Shown here: positions 9,285-19,298 of the stretch, piece after piece | Layout: each line of letters begins with the position of its first letter | Position numbering within the stretch: position 1 is the first letter of the stretch | Source of the DNA: Streptomyces caelestis | GTDB lineage: Bacteria; Actinomycetota; Actinomycetes; Streptomycetales; Streptomycetaceae | Direction of reading: 5' to 3' | DNA length: 64,000 nt | Assembly (NCBI RefSeq): GCF_001279005.1 | Contig: NZ_LGCN01000177.1 | Location: 62,001 to 126,000, forward strand | Position numbers and translations under genes: made by a program | The notes under the pieces: generated by a model | Told to the model about the DNA's origin: nothing | Seen by the model: the letters and a program-made list of their open reading frames with translations, nothing else | Databases searched by the model: none

Positions 9285-10841
9285 CTACGCCTGATCCCGC
9301 ACCGGCGCCGGCGAGGGCACCGCGGCCGCCGCGGCCGAGTCACCGTCACCGTCGGTGTTGACACGCTCGATGATCGCCATCCGCTCCGGGGTGTCCTCCG
9401 GCTTCACGTAGCCGATCAGGACGTAGAGGACCAGCGAGACCGCCAGCGGGATGGAGACCTGGTACTCCAGCGGCACGCCGCCCTCGACGGCCCAGTGGAT
9501 CGGGTAGTTCACCAGCCAGAAGGCCAGCAGGCCCAGGGCCCAGCTGGTGAGGGCCGCCGTCGGACCGGAGCGGCGGAACGGCCGCAGCAGGCCCAGCATC
9601 ATCGGGATGGCGATCGGGCCCATCAGTCCGGCCACCCACTTGATGACGACCGTGATGATGTCCTTGAAGGCCGGCGAGTTGACCTGCGTCGCGACCGCCA
9701 TGGACAGGCCGAGGAAGACCACCGTCGTCACGCGGGCCGCGATCAGACCCGACCGGTCGCCCCACAGCCGCGCCCGCTCCGACAGCACCGGCGCCACGTC
9801 ACGGGTGAAGACGGCCGCGATGGCGTTGGCGTCCGAGGAGCACATGGCCATCGTGTGGGAGAAGAAGCCGACGATGACCAGGCCCAGCAGGCCGTGCGGC
9901 AGCAGCTGCTCGGTCATCAGGGCGTAGGAGTCGGAGCCGTCCGCCTTCTGGGACTCCACCAGCAGCGGCGACATCCACATCGGGAAGAACAGGATCACCG
10001 GCCAGACCAGCCACAGCACCGCCGACAGCCGCGCCGAGCGCTCCGCCTCGCGGGCGTTGGGGGTGGCCATGTAGCGCTGGGCCTGGTTGAGCATGCCGCC
10101 GTTGTACTCGAACAGCTTGATGAACAGGAACGCCAGCAGGAAGATCGTGCCGTACGGCCCGACCAGCGGTTCCCCGTGGCCCTGGAGCTCCGGCTCGTCC
10201 CACGCCCCGAGGAAGCCGCCGTGGTCGCCGAGCTCGGCCACCACCGCGACGAACATCGCGATGCCGGCCAGCAGCTGGATGACGAACTGCCCGAGTTCGG
10301 TCAGCGCGTCCGCCCACAGGCCGCCGATGGTGCAGTAGATCGCCGTGACGACGCCGGTGATGAGGATGCCCTGGTTGAGCGAGACGCCGGTGAACACCGA
10401 CAGCAGGGTGGCGATGGCCGCCCACTTCGCGCCCACGTCCACGATCTTCAGCAGCATGCCGGACCAGGCCAGCGCCTGCTGCGTCTTCAGGTCGTAGCGG
10501 TTCTTCAGGTACTCCAGCGGGGAGGCCACGTGGAGCCGGGAGCGCAGCCGGTTGATCCGCGGGGCGAACAGCTTCGACCCGATGGCGATGCCGAAGGCGA
10601 TGGGGAACGACCAGGTGACGAAGGACGTCACACCGTAGGTGTAGGCGATGCCGGCGTAGCCGGTGAACATCACCGCGCTGTACCCGGACATGTGGTGGGA
10701 GATACCGGAGAGCCACCACGGCATCTTGCCGCCGGCCGTGAAGAAGTCGCTGACGTTGTCCACCCGCTTGTGCGACCAGACACCGATGCCGACCATCACG
10801 GCGAAGTATCCGATGAGAACCGCCCAGTCGAGACTGTTCAT
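9285..10841 (-). CDS. Sodium:solute symporter (SSS) family transporter
   Basis: A 518-residue protein with about 13 transmembrane helices. It begins MNSLDWAVLIGYFAVMVGIG and has the SSS segments SGYSAVMFTGYAGIAYTYG, RYDLKTQQALAWSGMLLKI, YCTIGGLWADALTE and FSHTMAMCSSDANAIAA. SSS proteins couple sodium import to uptake of sugars, amino acids, carboxylates or similar; the substrate cannot be read here. ATG 10841 is chosen because AAGGGGGG directly precedes it; an upstream extension is Arg-rich and unlike the family. The N-terminal ADFFTAGG-like segment (SDFFTAGGKMPWW) is typical. It is monocistronic with a strong shared terminator. Confidence 0.92.
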   Translation of the reverse strand: MNSLDWAVLIGYFAVMVGIGVWSHKRVDNVSDFFTAGGKMPWWLSGISHHMSGYSAVMFTGYAGIAYTYGVTSFVTWSFPIAFGIAIGSKLFAPRINRLRSRLHVASPLEYLKNRYDLKTQQALAWSGMLLKIVDVGAKWAAIATLLSVFTGVSLNQGILITGVVTAIYCTIGGLWADALTELGQFVIQLLAGIAMFVAVVAELGDHGGFLGAWDEPELQGHGEPLVGPYGTIFLLAFLFIKLFEYNGGMLNQAQRYMATPNAREAERSARLSAVLWLVWPVILFFPMWMSPLLVESQKADGSDSYALMTEQLLPHGLLGLVIVGFFSHTMAMCSSDANAIAAVFTRDVAPVLSERARLWGDRSGLIAARVTTVVFLGLSMAVATQVNSPAFKDIITVVIKWVAGLMGPIAIPMMLGLLRPFRRSGPTAALTSWALGLLAFWLVNYPIHWAVEGGVPLEYQVSIPLAVSLVLYVLIGYVKPEDTPERMAIIERVNTDGDGDSAAAAAVPSPAPVRDQA

Positions 10842-11060
10842 GTCCCCCCTTCCAGGGTCTTCCTTGTGAACTCCGCTCAGCTGGTTGGCACTTCGCCTGA
10901 GCGGGGTAGGGACGAGGAAGGCCGCGAAGTGCCCGCTCATCCTGGGCGTTATGGCGCGATCATGACAAGGAAGCGTAAGGTCAAGAGAACGTAAAAATGT
11001 TCGGCTCATTGACCGGAGTTCATGGTTGTGAACTGGCGGGGCGGGGCGGAACCTCCGGGC

Positions 11061-12926
11061 TCAGTGCAGCTCGTCCGGGCAGGGCGTGCCCCGGTCCCAC
11101 TGGTAGGGAGCCGCCAGGCGGTACGTCCCCGGCTTCGGCGCCAGCAGCATCGTCCAGGTGTCGCCCTCCGCGTCCTCCTCCGTCTCCCTCAGACAGCCGT
11201 GGACGTTCTCGTACGTCTTCGGCTCACCCTCGGGACGGTTCTCGGACTCCTCCGTCTCCTGCGGCGGCTCCAGCTTCTCGCCCTCCGCGTCGACGAGGCT
11301 CAGCCACGGCGAGTACGGGACGCGGATCAGGATCCGGCCCGCCTTCTCCACCCGCAGCGTCCACTCGCCCTGCTCGGCCCGCTCCACCACCGTGTTCGGC
11401 TCCGCCAGCGGCGTCGGCTCGTCCACCGCGAACAGCTGCCAGTTGGCGTCACCCCAGATCTGCGTCAGATACGGCAGGCCGCGCTGCACCAGCTCCCGCT
11501 CCCGCTGACCGCCGTCACCGTCCGGCTCGTCCTTGGGCAGCACCACGAAGCGCACGCCCCAGCGCTTGAGCCATTCGCGGTAGTTCGCCGAGTTGAGGGT
11601 GTCGTCGTAGAAGAGGGGGTTGCGCTCCATGTCGGCCTGCCGGTTCCAGCCCCGGGCCAGATTGACGTACGGGGCGAGCGCGGACGCCTCACGGTGCGAG
11701 CGGGCCGGTACGACCTCCACCCGGCCCCGCCAGGCGCCGACCTCCTGGAGCTCGTTCACCAGCGGCGCCAGCTCGCGCGCCCAGGACGCGCGCGGAGTGG
11801 TGTGCACCACGTCGTCGACCGACTTGAAGCCGATCCAGCCGGTGAAACCGACGAAGGCGACGACGATCGCGTACCACTTGAGGGACTTCGGCGCCGCGAA
11901 CGGCAGCGCCGCCACCAGCGCCACCCCGCCGAACAGCATCGCCAGCCGGGTCATGTTCGACCCGATCTGCGAACTGATCAGCCAGACCAGCACGATCCCC
12001 AGCCCGTACACGGCGGCCGTGATCCGTACGGTCCTCCACTCCGCGGGGACCAGGACGTACACCAAGGCCGAGTACAGCAGCGGCAGGACCACCGACCCGA
12101 AGCCCATCGGCTGCGTCCCCGAGAACGGGAACAGCCAGGCCGACACCGCCACCACCGCGGTCGGCGCGAGACCCAGCGCCCACGCCCCCGGCAGGCGCTT
12201 CTGCAGGAACAGCGCCACCGCCACCAGCCCCACGAACAGCCCCGCGACCGGCGAGGCCATCGTGGCCAGCGCCGCCAGCGGGGCCGCGCACAGGGCCTTC
12301 GCCCAGCGCTTGTAGCGCCAGCGGTGGGGCCAGCAGAAGACGACGGCGACCGCGCCGAGCGCGAACACCGTGCCGAGCCCGTACGTCACCCGCCCCGAGG
12401 CCGCGTTGCACAGCAGCGCGAACACGCCCGCGAGCGCGGCCCACAAGGGGTTGCGCACCGCCCGGCTGCGCATCAGCACCAGCGTCAGCAGCCCCGCCGA
12501 CACCGTGCCCGCGATCATCATCGTGGTCCGCACCCCGAGGACCGACATCAGGTACGGCGACACCACGCTGTACGACACCGGGTGCATACCGCCGTACCAG
12601 GCGAGGTTGTACGCGGAGTCCGGGTGCCGGCCGACGAACTCGGCCCACGCGTCCTGCGCGGCGAGGTCGCCGCCGCTGTTGGCGAACGTGAAGAACCAGA
12701 CGATGTGCAGCAGGCCGGCGAGCGCGGTGACGGACAGCACCGGGTGGCGCAGCATGCGGGCGCGCACGGCGAGGACGGCGGCCATGGGGGCGCCGGGGGT
12801 GCGGGAGGCGCCCGGGGTGTCCTCAGCGCCCTCGGGGGGCCGCTGAGCCCCGGACACCGGTATTCGCGGGCCGGATCCCGGGTCCGGATCGGCGTCGTCG
12901 GCGCGTGTCGGCTCCGCTGTGGCCAC
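11061..12926 (-). CDS. Large polytopic membrane protein, GT-C-like architecture, unknown function
   Basis: A 621-residue protein. After a charged N-terminus of about 50 residues it has roughly 11-12 hydrophobic helices between residues 65 and 375, then a soluble extracytoplasmic domain (about 380-620, e.g. RWGVRFVVLPKDEPD and YSPWLSLVDAEGEKLEPP). Many helices plus a C-terminal soluble domain resembles GT-C glycosyltransferase-like proteins, though such genes are often labelled MFS transporters in Streptomyces. No catalytic Asp pair is obvious in the first loop apart from GGDLAAQDAW. It sits 111 bases from the carboxypeptidase gene on the same strand, so an envelope role is plausible. Confidence 0.75.
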   Translation of the reverse strand: MATAEPTRADDADPDPGSGPRIPVSGAQRPPEGAEDTPGASRTPGAPMAAVLAVRARMLRHPVLSVTALAGLLHIVWFFTFANSGGDLAAQDAWAEFVGRHPDSAYNLAWYGGMHPVSYSVVSPYLMSVLGVRTTMMIAGTVSAGLLTLVLMRSRAVRNPLWAALAGVFALLCNAASGRVTYGLGTVFALGAVAVVFCWPHRWRYKRWAKALCAAPLAALATMASPVAGLFVGLVAVALFLQKRLPGAWALGLAPTAVVAVSAWLFPFSGTQPMGFGSVVLPLLYSALVYVLVPAEWRTVRITAAVYGLGIVLVWLISSQIGSNMTRLAMLFGGVALVAALPFAAPKSLKWYAIVVAFVGFTGWIGFKSVDDVVHTTPRASWARELAPLVNELQEVGAWRGRVEVVPARSHREASALAPYVNLARGWNRQADMERNPLFYDDTLNSANYREWLKRWGVRFVVLPKDEPDGDGGQRERELVQRGLPYLTQIWGDANWQLFAVDEPTPLAEPNTVVERAEQGEWTLRVEKAGRILIRVPYSPWLSLVDAEGEKLEPPQETEESENRPEGEPKTYENVHGCLRETEEDAEGDTWTMLLAPKPGTYRLAAPYQWDRGTPCPDELH

Positions 12927-13037
12927 CTGAAGACACTCCCCGTATCCCGTTCCGCTTGCCCGTTTCGTGACGCTAGCACGCGGCCCGGCGGCCGTCGCCC
13001 GGGTGGGCGGCGGCCGCCGGCTCCGTACGGTCCCGGA

Positions 13038-15623
13038 TCAGCTCAGGCGCGTCAGCCTGTCCGTGAAGCCGGGCTCCACGAGGTCCTCCTGCAGGGCGAC
13101 CGGCACCTCGACGGCGCCGCTCGTGCCGTCGCCGACGGTGAGCGCGCCCGCCTTCGTGCCGGCCTTCGCCGTGTGCGGCACCTCGTCCCCGGCGAACGTC
13201 AGCTTCACCGACAGGCCCGCCCAGCCGACGGCCTTGACGTCCTCGGTGACGGCGACGGGCGTACGGCCGCCGAGACCGTCGTCCACGTACCCGACGACGT
13301 CGCCCTTCTTCAGGATCTTCGCCGAGGTCAGCGCCTCCTGGGCGGCGCGCAGCGCGGGCTTGCTGACCTCGTTGACCGTCGTCAGGATCGGGCTCTTGTG
13401 CTGGCCGAGGATCGCGCCGACGACGATGACCGCCTGACCGTCCACCTCCTTGCGGGCGGCGAAGAGCAGGTTGCCGCCGGCCTTGGTGGTGGAGCCGGTC
13501 TTGATGCCGATCGCGCCCATGGTGTAGGGCAGCTCGTTGTAGTTGCTCCAGTACTTCCCGCTCGGGTCCGTCCAGCTGGCCGCGCTGGTGATGGCCACCA
13601 TGGCCGGGATTCGCATGGCCGCGATGCCGAGCTTCGTCTGGTCCTCGGCGGTGGAGACGGTGGTCTCCTTCAGCCCCGAGGGGTCGGTGTACGTCGTGTT
13701 GGTCATCCCGAGCTCCTTGGCGGTGTCGTTCATCTTCTTGACGAACGCCTCCTCGGAGCCCGCGTCCCAACGCGCCAGCAGACGCGCGATGTTGTTCGCG
13801 GAGGGGACCATGACGGCCGACAGCGCCTGCTTCTCGGTGAGGGAGTCGCCGGCCTTGACGGTGTTGAGGGTGGACTCGCCGACCTTGTCGTAGCCGCCCT
13901 CCTCCTCCGCCCTCGCGTCGACCTCGATCTTCGGGCCTTCCTCACCGGGCTTCAGCGGGTGCTCGCGCAGGATGATGTACGCCGTCATGGTCTTGGCGAC
14001 CGAGCCGATGGCGACCGGCTTCTGCTCACCGAAGTGGTCCATCGAGCCGATGCCGTCGCCGCTCATCCACCCCTGGCCCTCGTCCGGCCAGGGCAGCTTC
14101 ACCTGGTCGCCGTCGAAGGTGTGGGCGTCCTCCGCGGTGAGCACCAGGCTGGGAGCCGGCAGCGGCCGTACGGCCTGCACGATCGCGAAGACGATCACGA
14201 GGAGCACGACCAGCGGCGCCCAGATCTTGACGCGCCGCACGGCGGTCCGCAGCGGGGTCTGCGGGGGCGGCGGGGTGTTGGTCAGCTCGGCCAGCAGGTC
14301 CAGCGGCGGCCTGGGCGGCAGCGGCTGCTGCGTGGTCCGCTCGGGGCCGACCTGCGGGAGCGAGGCGGTGGGGGCGGCGGGCGTGGCCGGGGGCTTGCGG
14401 ACGCCGAGGTCCCCGTCCCGCTTGAGCGCGACGAACTTGCTGGTCCGCTCGGCCTCGGTCTCGCGGCCCGCCGTGCCCAGCTTGAGCATGGTGGTGGGCT
14501 GGTCCACGGCCGGCGCGGAGGGCCGCCCGGTCCGGAACACGGCGGTGGGCTGGTCGACGGGGCCCCCGGCCTTCGGCCGGCCGTCCCGGTCCTCGTCCTC
14601 GCCCTTCGCGCCGGCGTCGTCCGCCGCTCCGGACCCGTCCGCGTCGTGCCGGTCGTCGCCGTCCTCGACGGAGGCGTCGTCGGCCGCTTCCCGGGCAGCC
14701 GGGGCCGCGCCCGCGGGGACGACGGCCTTCGCCGTACCGGCGGCCCCGGAGGAGCCGCCCTCCTCCGCATCCGCGCCCGGCCCGTCCTGCGCGGCGCCCC
14801 CGGCCTCGTCCCGGTCACGAGTGACGTCGCTGTGGGGCGCGTCTGTGGTCGTTCCGGCGTCCCCGGCCCCCTCCTCGTCGCGGGACGCGTCGTCCGCGGG
14901 GGCGGCGGCCTTGGACGCGTCCGTGTCCGTGCCGGTCGCGGAGGCGTCCTTGCCGGGTTTCTCGGGCCCGTCCTGGTCGTGGGAGGCGTCGGCTGCGCGC
15001 TTCGGGGCGTCGGTGCCCGTGCCGGTCCCGGAGGCGGCCCGCGCGGCGTCCCCGGCCTCGTCCTCGGCGCGGGGCGCGTCGGCCGTGGCGGCGGGCGTCC
15101 CGCTCCCGGCGCTCCCGGGCTCCTTCCGGTCGCGGGAGGCGTCCGCCGCATCCGTGGGAGCGTCCGCGGCCTCGTCCTCCGGCAGCGCGGCGGCAGCCGT
15201 CCGCCCGGAGGCGTCCTCGTCCGCGGTGCCCGCCCGGCCGGGCTCCGGCTTCGTCCCGGGCCCGTCCTGGGCGCCGGAGGCGCCGGACTCCGGCGCGTCC
15301 GCGGCCGTACCGGTCCCGGAGGCGTCCTCCGCCCCGTCGGCGGCGCCCTCCGGCCCGTCCTCGTCCGGTTCCGCCGGACGGACCCACGTGGCCGCCGCCT
15401 CCCGCAGGCGACCGGACCCCTCACCCCCGTCGGCGGGTGCGTCGTCGCGCGCCGACAGCACACGGGTGGTCGTGTCGACGTTCCCGCGGCCCTCCGAGGA
15501 CCCGGCCCCGCGGCTCACCGCCAACCGGGGGTCCCGCTTCCCGGGAACCGGGCCCCCGTTCCCCGACGTCGTTTCTTCCGACGACTCGCGCTGCTTCGAC
15601 CTGTCGGGGGACTCGCCCGCCAC
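13038..15623 (-). CDS. D-alanyl-D-alanine carboxypeptidase (S11, DacA-type) with long disordered N-terminus
   Basis: An 861-residue penicillin-binding protein. The S11 catalytic set is complete: S541-V-A-K544, S608-A-N610 and K708-T-G710. It would trim the terminal D-Ala from peptidoglycan stem peptides outside the membrane. A transmembrane helix (IWAPLVVLLVIVFAIVQAV) lies near residues 475-495. The first 460 residues are Ala/Gly/Asp/Glu/Pro-rich low complexity, presumably cytoplasmic and disordered. Two copies of a QPT-motif (DQPTAVF and DQPTTML) sit before the helix. GTG 15623 is chosen for its GAGGAGG ribosome site. Related streptomycete enzymes also carry such tails. Confidence 0.92.
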   Translation of the reverse strand: MAGESPDRSKQRESSEETTSGNGGPVPGKRDPRLAVSRGAGSSEGRGNVDTTTRVLSARDDAPADGGEGSGRLREAAATWVRPAEPDEDGPEGAADGAEDASGTGTAADAPESGASGAQDGPGTKPEPGRAGTADEDASGRTAAAALPEDEAADAPTDAADASRDRKEPGSAGSGTPAATADAPRAEDEAGDAARAASGTGTGTDAPKRAADASHDQDGPEKPGKDASATGTDTDASKAAAPADDASRDEEGAGDAGTTTDAPHSDVTRDRDEAGGAAQDGPGADAEEGGSSGAAGTAKAVVPAGAAPAAREAADDASVEDGDDRHDADGSGAADDAGAKGEDEDRDGRPKAGGPVDQPTAVFRTGRPSAPAVDQPTTMLKLGTAGRETEAERTSKFVALKRDGDLGVRKPPATPAAPTASLPQVGPERTTQQPLPPRPPLDLLAELTNTPPPPQTPLRTAVRRVKIWAPLVVLLVIVFAIVQAVRPLPAPSLVLTAEDAHTFDGDQVKLPWPDEGQGWMSGDGIGSMDHFGEQKPVAIGSVAKTMTAYIILREHPLKPGEEGPKIEVDARAEEEGGYDKVGESTLNTVKAGDSLTEKQALSAVMVPSANNIARLLARWDAGSEEAFVKKMNDTAKELGMTNTTYTDPSGLKETTVSTAEDQTKLGIAAMRIPAMVAITSAASWTDPSGKYWSNYNELPYTMGAIGIKTGSTTKAGGNLLFAARKEVDGQAVIVVGAILGQHKSPILTTVNEVSKPALRAAQEALTSAKILKKGDVVGYVDDGLGGRTPVAVTEDVKAVGWAGLSVKLTFAGDEVPHTAKAGTKAGALTVGDGTSGAVEVPVALQEDLVEPGFTDRLTRLS

Positions 15624-15861
15624 CGATGCCTCCTCATGTGCCGCACGCCCCGCGTGCGCCAACCGAACCGTGAACCGCCCCGCCCGCGACAGCACTCCGC
15701 AGCGCTGTCCGAACCATGTACCAGTGTCCTGTGTGCGGGCTTCCCCCACCTGGTAGACGAGAACGACATAGCCACTGGTTCCACTACGAACCGGTCACGC
15801 ACCCTCGACAGACCAATGTGAGAGGGGTCACCCTGTCATTCATCCACGCGGGGAGGCATGG

Positions 15862-16617
15862 ATGGGCAGGAGCCGCAGAACACTTCCGGAGGAGCTTCTG
15901 CTGCTGGCGCTGGACCCGACCACGGGTACCACCGCACAGCCGCAGTCGCTCGACCTGGGTCTGGCCGGAGCACAGCTAGTGGAGCTGGCGCTGGCCGGAC
16001 GGATAGCCCCAGACGGGGATCGTATCGCCGTGGTGGTGCCACGGCCGACTGGAGACCCAACACTGGACTGCGCGTTGGAGTTGCTGCGAAGGCGCGGCGC
16101 TCCGGTACGGGCGGTCCACTGGATCGGCGGGCCGCGTCTCGGGCTCCGCCAGGTCTACCTCACGCATCTGGAGCGGTGCGGCATGGTCGCCGCCGTGGCC
16201 GGACAGATGTGCGGGGTGCTGCCGACGACTCGCTACCAGGCGACGGACACCGAGATCAGCCGGGAGATCAGGTCCCGGCTGGACTCCGCGATCCGCACCG
16301 GCGTACCGCCGGACCCGCGGACCGCGGCGCTCGCCGCCCTGGCGCACGCGGTCGGCCTCGGCAAGCACCTGTACCCGGGGAACGAGGGACGCTCCTCGCG
16401 TTCCCGGTTGCGGGACCTGATCCGGCACGACCCGATGGGCGGACTCGTCGCGCACGCCGTGATGGACGTCCAGAACGGCGCGGCGGCCCAGCCGCGCCGC
16501 AGCCCCGCTCCGGCAGGCCGGCAGGCCCCCGCCGGCGGCCGGGGCGCACCGGAACCCGCCCGAGGCGTTCCGGCGCAACCGCACCACGGATCCATGGCAC
16601 GCGCCGCGGCCCACTGA
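15862..16617 (+). CDS. GPP34 (GOLPH3/Vps74-like) family protein
   Basis: A 251-residue protein starting MGRSRRTLPEELLLLALDP. LPEELLLLALDPTTG, AGAQLVELALAGRI and a following basic segment are the signature of the GOLPH3/VPS74 family. In eukaryotes that family binds phosphatidylinositol-4-phosphate; in Streptomyces the family is abundant and of unsettled function. The last 45 residues are Pro/Ala/Arg-rich and probably disordered. GGAGGCATGG lies just before the ATG. It is divergent from the carboxypeptidase gene, with about 240 bases of shared upstream DNA. Confidence 0.85.
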   Translation: MGRSRRTLPEELLLLALDPTTGTTAQPQSLDLGLAGAQLVELALAGRIAPDGDRIAVVVPRPTGDPTLDCALELLRRRGAPVRAVHWIGGPRLGLRQVYLTHLERCGMVAAVAGQMCGVLPTTRYQATDTEISREIRSRLDSAIRTGVPPDPRTAALAALAHAVGLGKHLYPGNEGRSSRSRLRDLIRHDPMGGLVAHAVMDVQNGAAAQPRRSPAPAGRQAPAGGRGAPEPARGVPAQPHHGSMARAAAH

Positions 16618-16726
16618 GCCGCAGGCCCCCGGGGCCGACAGCACGACACGGCGGGCGGATCCAGGGCAGCCGAACCCACGGCGGCCGGATCCACGGCCGA
16701 CGGACCCGGTCACGGGAGCCGCGGTC

Positions 16727-16770
16727 CGAGCGGGGCGGGGAGAACGCACGGGTTCTCCCCGCCCCGCTCG
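16727..16770. terminator. Perfect 19-bp hairpin after the GPP34 gene
   Basis: Arms 16727-16745 and 16752-16770 are exact complements around GCACGG. The hairpin stands in the 332-base gap between the GPP34 stop and the XRE-family start, as expected for a Streptomyces terminator. I see no gene in this gap. Confidence 0.7.
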
Positions 16771-16949
16771 GCGCACCCGCGTCCGGCGCCGTCGCGGGCC
16801 GGCGCCCGCCACCACACCGTGAAGTGGCGCGTACCCGTCGCACATCCCCCGTTTCCCAGCGGTGGGAAGCACCTTGGTGGCAGTCTGCTCACCAGCAGAC
16901 ACGCAAAGTGGCAAGCAGTACGAGGCACGCAGCCGGAGGTGCACGTCCC

Positions 16950-17807
16950 GTGGCGTCCAATGTCAATCCCACCGTCAGGCGGCGCCGGTTGGGCCAGGAG
17001 CTGCGCCGGCTCCGCGAGGTCAAGGGCATGACCGCCGAGGAGGTGGCGGAGCGGCTGCTGGTGTCGCAGTCGAAGATCAGCCGCCTGGAGAACGGCCGGC
17101 GGAGCATCAGCCAGCGTGACGTCCGCGATCTGTGCGGGGTCTACGAGGTGGAGGACCAGCGGATCGTCGAGTCGCTGATGCAGATGGCCAAGGACTCGCG
17201 CCAGCAGGGCTGGTGGCACGCCTTCGGCGACATCCCGTACAGCGTCTACATCGGCCTGGAGACGGACGCGGAGTCGCTCCGCGTCTACGAACCCCAGATC
17301 ATCACCGGTCTGCTGCAGACCCGCGCGTACGCCGAGGCGATCGTCCAGGGCGGTTCGCCGGAGTCGTCCGAGCAGGACAACGACAAGCGGGTCGAGGTCC
17401 GGCTGCGCAGGCAGGGGCGGATCACCGCCGAGAAGGACCCGCTGCGGCTGTGGGTGGTGCTGGACGAGGCGTCGCTGCACCGGGTCGTCGGGAGCCGGCA
17501 GGTGATGCGCGAACAGCTGGAGCACGTCATGGAGTTGTCCCAGCTGCCGCACATCACCGTGCAGGTGCTGCCGTTCGAGGTCGGCGCGCACGCCGGCATC
17601 AACGGCCAGTACTCGATCCTGGAGTTCGCCGACGCGGCCGACTCCAGCGTCGTCTACATCGAGGGCGTCACCAGCGACCTGTATTTGGAGAAGCCGCACG
17701 ACGTGCAGAAGTACACGGTGATGTACGAGCACCTGCGGGCCCAGTCGCTGAACGTGGAGGCGTCCCGGCAACTCGTCGAGCGCCTCGCGAAGGACTACGC
17801 GCGCTGA
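16950..17807 (+). CDS. XRE-family regulator with DUF5753 domain
   Basis: A 285-residue protein. The N-terminal helix-turn-helix (about residues 12-70) contains LGQELRRLREVKGMTAEEVA and VSQSKISRLENGRRSIS. The remainder is the DUF5753 domain typical of streptomycete XRE regulators, beginning near DIPYSVYIGLE and including VYEPQIITGLLQTRAYAE. GTG 16950 has GGAGGT eight bases upstream. Such regulators work with a small DUF397 partner, and one lies 226 bases downstream. These pairs control development and antibiotic production in several species, but the targets here are unknown. Confidence 0.93.
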   Translation: MASNVNPTVRRRRLGQELRRLREVKGMTAEEVAERLLVSQSKISRLENGRRSISQRDVRDLCGVYEVEDQRIVESLMQMAKDSRQQGWWHAFGDIPYSVYIGLETDAESLRVYEPQIITGLLQTRAYAEAIVQGGSPESSEQDNDKRVEVRLRRQGRITAEKDPLRLWVVLDEASLHRVVGSRQVMREQLEHVMELSQLPHITVQVLPFEVGAHAGINGQYSILEFADAADSSVVYIEGVTSDLYLEKPHDVQKYTVMYEHLRAQSLNVEASRQLVERLAKDYAR

Positions 17808-18033
17808 GGGCCGGCCGGGAAGTGGCGGGATGCTACACCGCTGACAGGCCGGCTTGGAAGACTCGCCTGGCACATGCCACCCGGTCGAGTGAACGGTCGC
17901 TCCGGAAGAAGAGAGTGGCGAGTAGCGTCGATCACGCCAACCACCAGCGGAGGTTGGCGAAATCCGTTCCGCGGGCCCACGCCGGAACACGCGGGACGGT
18001 GACAGCGACTCAGCATCTGGCTACGGAGCGAAC

Positions 18034-18225
18034 ATGGCAATTCGTCTGGGCGCCACGGAAACGTGGACGACGTCCTCCTACACCAACAACAACGGCGCGT
18101 GCGTGATGGTCAGGTCGACCACCGAGGCGGCGCTGGAACTCGGGGACACCAAGGTCCCCGAGGGTCCGAAGCTGTCCTTCCCCGCGGACGCGTGGAGCGC
18201 CTTCGTGGCCTCGGTCAGGAGCTGA
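18034..18225 (+). CDS. DUF397 small protein
   Basis: A 63-residue acidic protein starting MAIRLGATETWTTSSYTNNN. WTTSSYTNNNGACVMV, then VRST, LGDTKVP and FPADAWSAFVASV, are the standard DUF397 features. It is the usual partner of the upstream DUF5753 regulator and probably acts as its modulator. The two are on the same strand 226 bases apart, so a separate promoter is possible. Confidence 0.93.
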   Translation: MAIRLGATETWTTSSYTNNNGACVMVRSTTEAALELGDTKVPEGPKLSFPADAWSAFVASVRS

Positions 18226-18354
18226 CCGGTCCGGCGATCGGCCGCCGGTCCGCACCGGACCGGCACGAGCACCACCGACGGGGCCCTCTCGACCAGTTCG
18301 CCGTCCTAGCCGAGAGGGCTCGGCCCGTAACCCCTCGGCCCGTAACCCCTCGGT

Positions 18355-19218
18355 TCAGCCCGACGCACGGCCCACCGGGAAGGCCACGTCGCACACCGGG
18401 TCCTCGGGACCCGCGGCGTCCCAGTCGGCGAAGTACACCTCCCGGCAGGGGCCCGTCGGCGTCAGCCCCGCCGCCTTCATCCACTCCTCCACCGCCTCGA
18501 AGGCGGCCAGGATCTGCGGATGCGCCACCTGCGCCTTGGTGATCCGGGTACGGGCCAGCCGCTGCGCCGGCTCCACCCGCACCGTCGTCCCCCGGGCCCG
18601 GCCCCGCCGCTCCGCCCAGGCCCGCGCCGCCGCCTCGTCGACGACCGGCACGCACGCCTCCGCGGGGCCGTCGCTCTCCACGGACACCTCGGAGTGGTAC
18701 GCCACGAACGGCGCCCCGGCGACGCCCCCGCACTCCCGGGCCGCCTCCTCCAGCCGGCCCAGCGAGGCCCCGATCCACGCCGGCAACTCCTCCGCCAGCA
18801 CGTGCCGCACCTCGGTGACCAGCACCTGCGCCGGCACCTCCACCGTCTCCACCACGAACGTCCCGTACATCTCGGAGCTCCTCCCCGACAACCGTCCACG
18901 GAGGTACGCGGCGAGCGTCCGCCGTCCGGCGTGCCGCTCCTCGACGTCCGCCCAGTAGGCGGCGAGCCGCCTCGCGGCCGTCGCGCCGTCGTCCGCGTCG
19001 ACGACCTCGGCGATCCGGGCCAGCGGCATGTCGAGCTGCCGCAACAGCGCCACCAGCCGGGCGCGTTCGACCTGGCCGGGCCGGTAGAACCGGTAGCCGG
19101 TTGCCCCGTCGACCCGTGCCGGGGCCAGCAGCCCCAGCCGGTCGTACAGGCGCAGCGCCTTCGCCGACAGCCGCGCCCGCGCCGCGAACGCCCCGATGCC
19201 GATCAGTTCCTCGTCCAC
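18355..19218 (-). CDS. MerR-family regulator with GyrI-like effector domain
   Basis: A 287-residue protein starting at GTG with GGAGGA seven bases upstream. Residues about 5-75 are a MerR winged helix (IGAFAARARLSAKALRLYDR, TGYRFYRPGQVERARLVALL). A coiled-coil segment follows (about 80-115), then a C-terminal effector-binding domain (about 125-285) of the GyrI/SOUL type. The closing EVYFADWDAAGPEDPVCDVA is typical of drug-binding MerR proteins such as BltR. It probably activates an efflux or detoxification gene by ligand binding. It is followed on the same strand upstream by glutathione peroxidase, 81 bases away. Confidence 0.88.
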   Translation of the reverse strand: MDEELIGIGAFAARARLSAKALRLYDRLGLLAPARVDGATGYRFYRPGQVERARLVALLRQLDMPLARIAEVVDADDGATAARRLAAYWADVEERHAGRRTLAAYLRGRLSGRSSEMYGTFVVETVEVPAQVLVTEVRHVLAEELPAWIGASLGRLEEAARECGGVAGAPFVAYHSEVSVESDGPAEACVPVVDEAAARAWAERRGRARGTTVRVEPAQRLARTRITKAQVAHPQILAAFEAVEEWMKAAGLTPTGPCREVYFADWDAAGPEDPVCDVAFPVGRASG

Positions 19219-19298
19219 GCCGACATCCTCCGTCGCCGGACGGTCCCTCCGCCCGGCGACGGTCACGCTCACCCCTGCCCCAAGGGCAAGGTCAACGG

